DNA from: CAZUSO01 sp964622775
GTDB taxonomy: Bacteria; Bacteroidota; Bacteroidia; Chitinophagales; Chitinophagaceae
Assembly (NCBI GenBank): GCA_964622775.1
Contig: CAZUSO010000013.1
Location: 1-57,580 of the forward strand
Direction of reading: 5' to 3'
DNA: 57,580 nucleotides
Shown here: piece after piece, positions 53,465 to 57,580 of the stretch
Layout: every line of letters begins with the position of its first letter
Position numbering within the stretch: the first letter of the stretch is position 1
The notes under the pieces: model-generated
The model's input: the letters and a program-made list of their open reading frames with translations, nothing else
Database searches by the model: none
Told to the model about the DNA's origin: nothing
Program-made: the position numbers and the translations under genes

Positions 53465-53489
53465 ATCTATAGATGCTTACAGCATGACA
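53450..53489. repeat. REP-like element, compact copy
   Basis: A 40-bp version of the dispersed element, TGTCATTCC ... GCATGACA, with both mini-hairpins directly adjoining. Confidence 0.75.
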
Positions 53490-53515
53490 GCGTTTACTGC
53501 ATGACGGTATAGTGC

Positions 53516-55107
53516 CTGACTTGTCCCTTTTAGTGCGGTGGGAATAATTTAGCGATTATGTTCATCATTTGGGTGCTTGGTTGAGCCGTAACAGTTACGG
53601 TTTTTCCGGTAATCTGATTTAGTATCTGCCCATCGACAATCTTTTTCGATTCATACAAAAATTTTCTTATCGAAAGACCTGCTTTGATTTCAATGTGCTT
53701 CGATACGATCAGAGCCATAAAGCATATCAATATATGCAGCTTAATGGGTTGTTCCTTAAAATGAAATACAGATCTGGTTTGTAAGTCGCTTTTCGATACC
53801 CTAAATGCTTGTTCTATTCTGTAAAGTTCATGATAACGCTCAATGATTGTTTTGTTGTCTGTGGTTTTTTCTTCTAAATTGGTGTAATATCCTTGGATGC
53901 CAGGTAATTTCTTTGCTTTTTCGATAAGCTGTTCGTTCAGTTCATTTTTTTGTTGATTGGTTTTGGTAAACTTTAATCTCTTGCTTTTCGATGACGTTTC
54001 AATCACTTGCTTTGCTTTTTCGATTTACTTGTTCATTTCGTACAAATCTTTGCGGTAGCGTACAGCAGAATAACTGCAAATCAGATAACCCAATTCTGTT
54101 TTAATCCTGATGCTTTTACCATCTTTGTCTATTCATTCCTTTATCTACAATTTCGAGCAATTCTGCCGATATATTGCCCATTCTTGCCCCAACAATATAG
54201 TTGATATTGTTTTGGGTTAATTGTGTGATATTTTCAGAACTGATCATAGCTGCGTCGGCCACCACCGTAAATTCATGTACCTTGTTTCTTTTGATAAAAT
54301 CTTTGATGACGGAAATAATGGTGTGTCCTTCAAAAGTATTGCCACTGAATATTTCATAAGCAACAGGGAAGCCTTCCCTGCTCACCATCAATCCTACTAA
54401 AATTTGAGGTTGCTATGATTTGTTGTCTATAGAAAAACCATTCTTTCGTAATACATCCTCTTCAAATGTCTCAAAATAGAGTGTCGTTACGTCATAACAT
54501 AGAATATCGAAATTGAAGGAATAATGCTCTTTGGCAAAAGCAAAAACCTTGTTCTCTACTACTTCCTTCATCTCAATACATTGCGGCGCTATTTTGTAGT
54601 ACGTTTTGCGACTGTGCGTAAAGCCAAAAAACTGTTCCGTCAACTCTAATGAACGAAGTTTTGATGCGGGTTCACAAATGCGCATCGTAACCAGGTCTCT
54701 CAATAATGGTGGCAAATCCCAACTTGTCTTGAATATCATTTATCCGTTGGTTGAAAAAGCGATACCGGACACCGGTATATGTACAGTGGTTAAGATGCAA
54801 TAACTTATTGGGGTTTTCATCAGGGAAGATTGATAACTGTTTAGCGTATTCTTTTATCCATTCTTCGGCCGTTATCTTTAGTTCTTCCAATTCAGCCTCA
54901 CTATGCGCAGCACCAAGGTGACGCAAAACGATACGTTCATTGTTTTGATACCGCATTACCTGTATCGCTTTAGCTTTTGATGCGGTTTTTACCACCCTAA
55001 TTTTCATGCTAAACCACCCCTTAGTGCGGTAAAAATACTAAAATAAAATATCAAAATAATGAAATCCAATAACTTATAACATCACTAAAGTTAGGGGGAC
55101 AAGTCAG
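53516..55107 (-). mobile_element. Decayed IS1634-family insertion sequence, 1592 bp
   Basis: Inverted ends CTGACTTGTCCC (53516-53527) and GGGACAAGTCAG (55096-55107) are perfect over 12 bp. A second inner pair, TTAGTGCGGTGG (53531-53542) and CCACCCCTTAGTGCGGT (55011-55027), is in part a direct repeat. No short target duplication is present; instead the sequence after the right end repeats ~90 bp from before the left end. It carries one broken transposase. Confidence 0.8.
53530..55007 (-). pseudogene. IS1634-family transposase, broken into four frames
   Basis: Pieces in order from the N-terminus: 55007-54672 (MKIRVVKTASKAKAIQVMRYQNN), 54739-54413 (with the DDE Asp in ILCYDVTTLYFE), 54391-54116 (VVADAAMISSENITQL) and 54006-53530 (RYHELYRIEQAFRVSK, the conserved Glu region, then KLHILICFMALIV). 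Together they cover nearly the whole IS1634 transposase, but at least three frameshifts or stops separate them, and short sections between pieces 3 and 4 are degraded. Not functional. Confidence 0.85.
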
Positions 55108-55197
55108 GGGGATTTAAGGCGAATTATGAGTTATAAGTGAAGACAATGGACATTCATTGATAATGGAGATCATACACTGCTTTGTCATTCCGCAGGA
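55108..55197 (+). repeat. ~90-bp direct repeat flanking the IS1634 element, right copy
   Basis: Starts at the first base after the IS inverted repeat and repeats 53374-53464, including the last bases of lytT. It runs on into a longer REP-like element (55183-55243). Confidence 0.85.
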
Positions 55198-55470
55198 GCT
55201 TTTCTCACCACAGGTAATATTAAACAGATGCTTACAGCATGATGTTGACAATTGAGCTTTTCATTTTGATTTTTGACAATTAAATATGCACTTTATAAGA
55301 AACAATAATAAGAATATACTCTTAATGCAAAATAAATTTTATTTATTAACATAAATAAATGTTAACAATTATAATAATATTAAGAAATAGCTTATAGATT
55401 TTATAAATTACGTTCGATATTCAACGGGTGTGCCGAAAACCGATTCAGAGTAGGCAAAATAATTTTTGTT
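55198..55470. other. AT-rich intergenic region before the GEVED gene
   Basis: No gene. Very AT-rich from 55290 to 55410, with no repeat other than the end of the REP-like element. TACGTTCG (55409-55416) is one base off a -7 box and would start a leader of about 50 nt. Confidence 0.5.
55422..55455 (+). promoter_or_regulatory. Conserved 5' leader element, candidate pseudoknot (copy B)
   Basis: CAAC, stem arm CGG (55425-55427), loop GCCGAAAA (55432-55439), partner arm CCG (55440-55442), then TCAGAGTAGGC (55445-55455), ending 15 nt before the ATG. GCC (55432-55434) can pair with GGC (55453-55455). The order and spacing match copy A at 1477-1513, and the stem differs there (CCCG/CGGG) but still pairs. 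Confidence 0.45.
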
Positions 55471-57580
55471 ATGATGAAAAGACAATTATTAATTCGACAT
55501 TGGCGAACAGGGAGGACATTGATCTTACCTGCTCTGTTACTTGTTTTATTAACAGCCGGGAAAGCCAATGCCCAGTATTGCAATTCCAATTTTACGAATG
55601 TGACCTATGAGTCCATTCGTAATGTGACCTTTGCCGGCATCAATAACACGACTGGAGCCAATACGGGTGGCCCGGTAAATTATACCGGACAGGTGGCCAC
55701 GGTTACCCAGGGTATTGCTGCTTCACTTACCGTAACTATTGATGATGATGCTAATGATTATGTGTATTGCTTCATTGACTGGAACCAGAATGGCGTATTG
55801 AATGATGCCGGCGAAGTATATACTATAGCTTCCGGTGTAGGGACGGGTAGTGGAACGACGGTCAATTATATCACCTTACCGTCTTTCGATATTACACCGC
55901 CTCCCTCGGCACTTCTTGGGAATACGCGGATGCGGGTGATGCTGGATTGGAATAATGCAGTCCCGAATCCGTGCAGGAGCGCTACTTATGGGGAAGCGGA
56001 GGATTACACGGTAAATGTTGTGGCAGCAACTGCCTGTTCCGGCATACCAACAGGCGGTACAACCATAAGCTCCGCCAATCCTGTATGCCCGGATGCTACC
56101 TTTACCTTATCCTTAAATGGTGCTACCAATGCTTCGGGGCTTACTTACCAGTGGTACAGCAGTCCTGCGGGCGCCGGAACTTTCACGCCTACCGGCGGCA
56201 CTAATGCAAGCTATACCACTACACAAACCGTGGATAAGGATTATTACTGTCATATTACCTGCACAGCCGGTGGGCCCGCCGATACGGCTAATTCCACGGT
56301 AATAACGGTAACCATGAACAGTTTCCTGGGCTGTTATTGTACCCCGAGTTCAGCCGGTACGACCATCAATACGATTAGTAATGTTAGTACAACAGGCGGT
56401 GTCACTAACTTTAATCAAAGTTCAGGACAATCCGGCTATACGGACTATACAGCAACGGCATCCGTTTCAGCGGTACAAAACACTTCTATTAATTTGAATG
56501 TTACCATACCATCTGGCAGCTCTGCTACTTTAATTACCGTGTGGGTGGACTGGAACCAGAACGGACTTTTTACCGACCCCGGTGAGCAGGTATATACCAC
56601 TTCCGGTGGCGGTGCATGGAGCTTTAGCACCCCCATAAATGTGCCCGCTGCCGCCCCCCCCGGTAGCACCCGTATGCGGATCAGGAGCGACTGGTATTTT
56701 GACGGGGCCCCCACCGATCCCTGCAATACTACACCTTACGGCGAAGCAGAGGATTATATGTTTACAGTGATTGCGGCAGTTCCCTGTAGCGGAGTTCCTG
56801 CTGCCGGAACTACCGCCAGTACGGTCAGCTCTGTATGTACCGGTAACCCCTTTACCTTGTCTTTAAGTGGTGCCAGCTTAGCCTCGGGATTAACTTATCA
56901 GTGGTATAGCGCTCCTGCAGGCTCAGGAGCATTCACGCTTATTGGCGGCGCTACCAGTTCAGCTTATAACGTTGCGAGCCAAAGTGATGCTACGGAGTAT
57001 TATTGCCATATCACATGTTCGGCGGGCGGGCCTGCTGATACAGCTAACTCAATACCGTTAACCGTTAATCAGAATACCTGGACAGATTGTTATTGCACGC
57101 CTACTTATCTTTATCAAAATACGGTTGACGTTATAACCCATGTGGTCATGGGCAGCTTAAATGACAGCCCGCCGGCATCAGGTGCACAAGGTTATTATGA
57201 CCGTACAGGAGTACAGAATGCTGTACCCATTCTTCAGCCAGGTTCCAGTCCTAATGTTGCAGTAACATTTGGCACGGATGGCACCCAATATAGTCGCGTA
57301 TGGATAGATTTTGACCATAGCGGTTCATTTGAGCCGGGAGAATCCTTCTCAACCAATACGAGTGCCGGTTCGTCGGGCACTGCTAATATCAGTATTTCGG
57401 TCCCCGGAACAGCTTTGAATGGCCTGACCCGTATGCGTATCCGTGGTGCAGAAGATAGTCCGGTCGGTGATAACCAGGCTTGCGGAACATCCAATTCTTC
57501 TTTCGGTACAGCTTTGGATTATTATGTATCCATCTGTCCGGTTGTTATGCCCACCGCCAGCTCTGCTAATCCCGCCTACT
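55471..57580 (+). CDS. Large GEVED/Ig-repeat surface protein, partial (runs off right edge)
   Basis: The start is ATG 55471 or 55474. A signal peptide (LLIRHWRTGRTLILPALLLVLL...ANAQ) is followed by a GEVED domain (VYCFIDWNQNGVLNDAGEVYT ... TRMRVMLDW ... YGEAEDYTVNV), an Ig-like domain (SGLTYQWYSSPAGAGTF ... YYCHITCTAGGPADTANS), a second GEVED and Ig-like pair, and a third GEVED domain that breaks off at the edge. The frame is open for over 700 residues. Such proteins usually end in a T9SS tail, which would lie beyond the window. A surface adhesin or enzyme carrier; partner unknown. It shares its leader element with 1530-2978. Confidence 0.87.
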   Translation, partial: MMKRQLLIRHWRTGRTLILPALLLVLLTAGKANAQYCNSNFTNVTYESIRNVTFAGINNTTGANTGGPVNYTGQVATVTQGIAASLTVTIDDDANDYVYCFIDWNQNGVLNDAGEVYTIASGVGTGSGTTVNYITLPSFDITPPPSALLGNTRMRVMLDWNNAVPNPCRSATYGEAEDYTVNVVAATACSGIPTGGTTISSANPVCPDATFTLSLNGATNASGLTYQWYSSPAGAGTFTPTGGTNASYTTTQTVDKDYYCHITCTAGGPADTANSTVITVTMNSFLGCYCTPSSAGTTINTISNVSTTGGVTNFNQSSGQSGYTDYTATASVSAVQNTSINLNVTIPSGSSATLITVWVDWNQNGLFTDPGEQVYTTSGGGAWSFSTPINVPAAAPPGSTRMRIRSDWYFDGAPTDPCNTTPYGEAEDYMFTVIAAVPCSGVPAAGTTASTVSSVCTGNPFTLSLSGASLASGLTYQWYSAPAGSGAFTLIGGATSSAYNVASQSDATEYYCHITCSAGGPADTANSIPLTVNQNTWTDCYCTPTYLYQNTVDVITHVVMGSLNDSPPASGAQGYYDRTGVQNAVPILQPGSSPNVAVTFGTDGTQYSRVWIDFDHSGSFEPGESFSTNTSAGSSGTANISISVPGTALNGLTRMRIRGAEDSPVGDNQACGTSNSSFGTALDYYVSICPVVMPTASSANPAY

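Noticed and set aside
53516..55107. Short target-site duplication for the IS1634 element
   Set aside because: Flanks AGTGC and GGGGA do not match; only the long direct repeats are present.

Overview
The window reads as chromosome of a Bacteroidota bacterium, most likely of the Chitinophagales/Chitinophagaceae type. Supporting signs are several secreted proteins with type IX secretion (T9SS) C-terminal sorting domains, GEVED and Ig-like adhesin repeats, a DUF4249 lipoprotein, a PafA-type phosphatase, TonB receptor logic, LytS/LytT regulation, many genes with no clear Shine-Dalgarno site, and repeated -7 boxes of the form TAnnTTTG. I see no rRNA, tRNA or CRISPR array.

Layout. 1-13.6 kb is accessory and surface-oriented: two membrane proteins on the minus strand, an AT-rich orphan exported protein (1530-2978), a PAS/LuxR regulator, and a run of four secreted repeat proteins (4734-13571), three of them with T9SS tails. 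13.6-16.4 kb is a repeat and transposon graveyard: an IS256-variant element with a perfect 8-bp target duplication, an IS1-type remnant and a possible restriction-enzyme tail. 16.5-36 kb is mostly housekeeping: panD, a flippase-like protein, rfaE2, rlmB, mrdA-rodA (elongasome), gmk, pdxJ, pafA, pssA, purS and rsmI, interspersed with lipoproteins and thioredoxin-fold proteins. 36-39.2 kb is a compact TonB receptor locus with a His-rich small protein and an Asp/His-rich lipoprotein, probably for a metal. 40-43 kb carries an ECF sigma factor with an overlapping membrane partner, and an AraC regulator with a DUF1905 protein. 43.6-50.5 kb holds miaA, DUF59/SufE Fe-S genes, a GT39 transferase, gpsA and a stand-alone MutS-like ATPase. 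50.7-53.4 kb is a LiaF-LytS-LytT envelope-stress operon with a dyad in front of its promoter. A decayed IS1634-family element (53.5-55.1 kb) follows, then the start of a very large GEVED/Ig-type surface protein that runs off the right edge.

The most unusual signals are: a shared, possibly pseudoknotted 5' leader in front of two unrelated exported-protein genes at opposite ends of the window (1477-1513 and 55422-55455); a shared hairpin-plus-promoter module (1392-1436 and 14340-14383), one copy of which has lost its gene to an IS; a 139-bp near-identical segment covering the ends of two T9SS genes; exact 270-bp coding repeats organised as 540-bp pairs; and an IS sitting between about 90-bp direct repeats that include the end of lytT. 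Short REP-like elements with two mini-hairpins are scattered through the intergenic regions.
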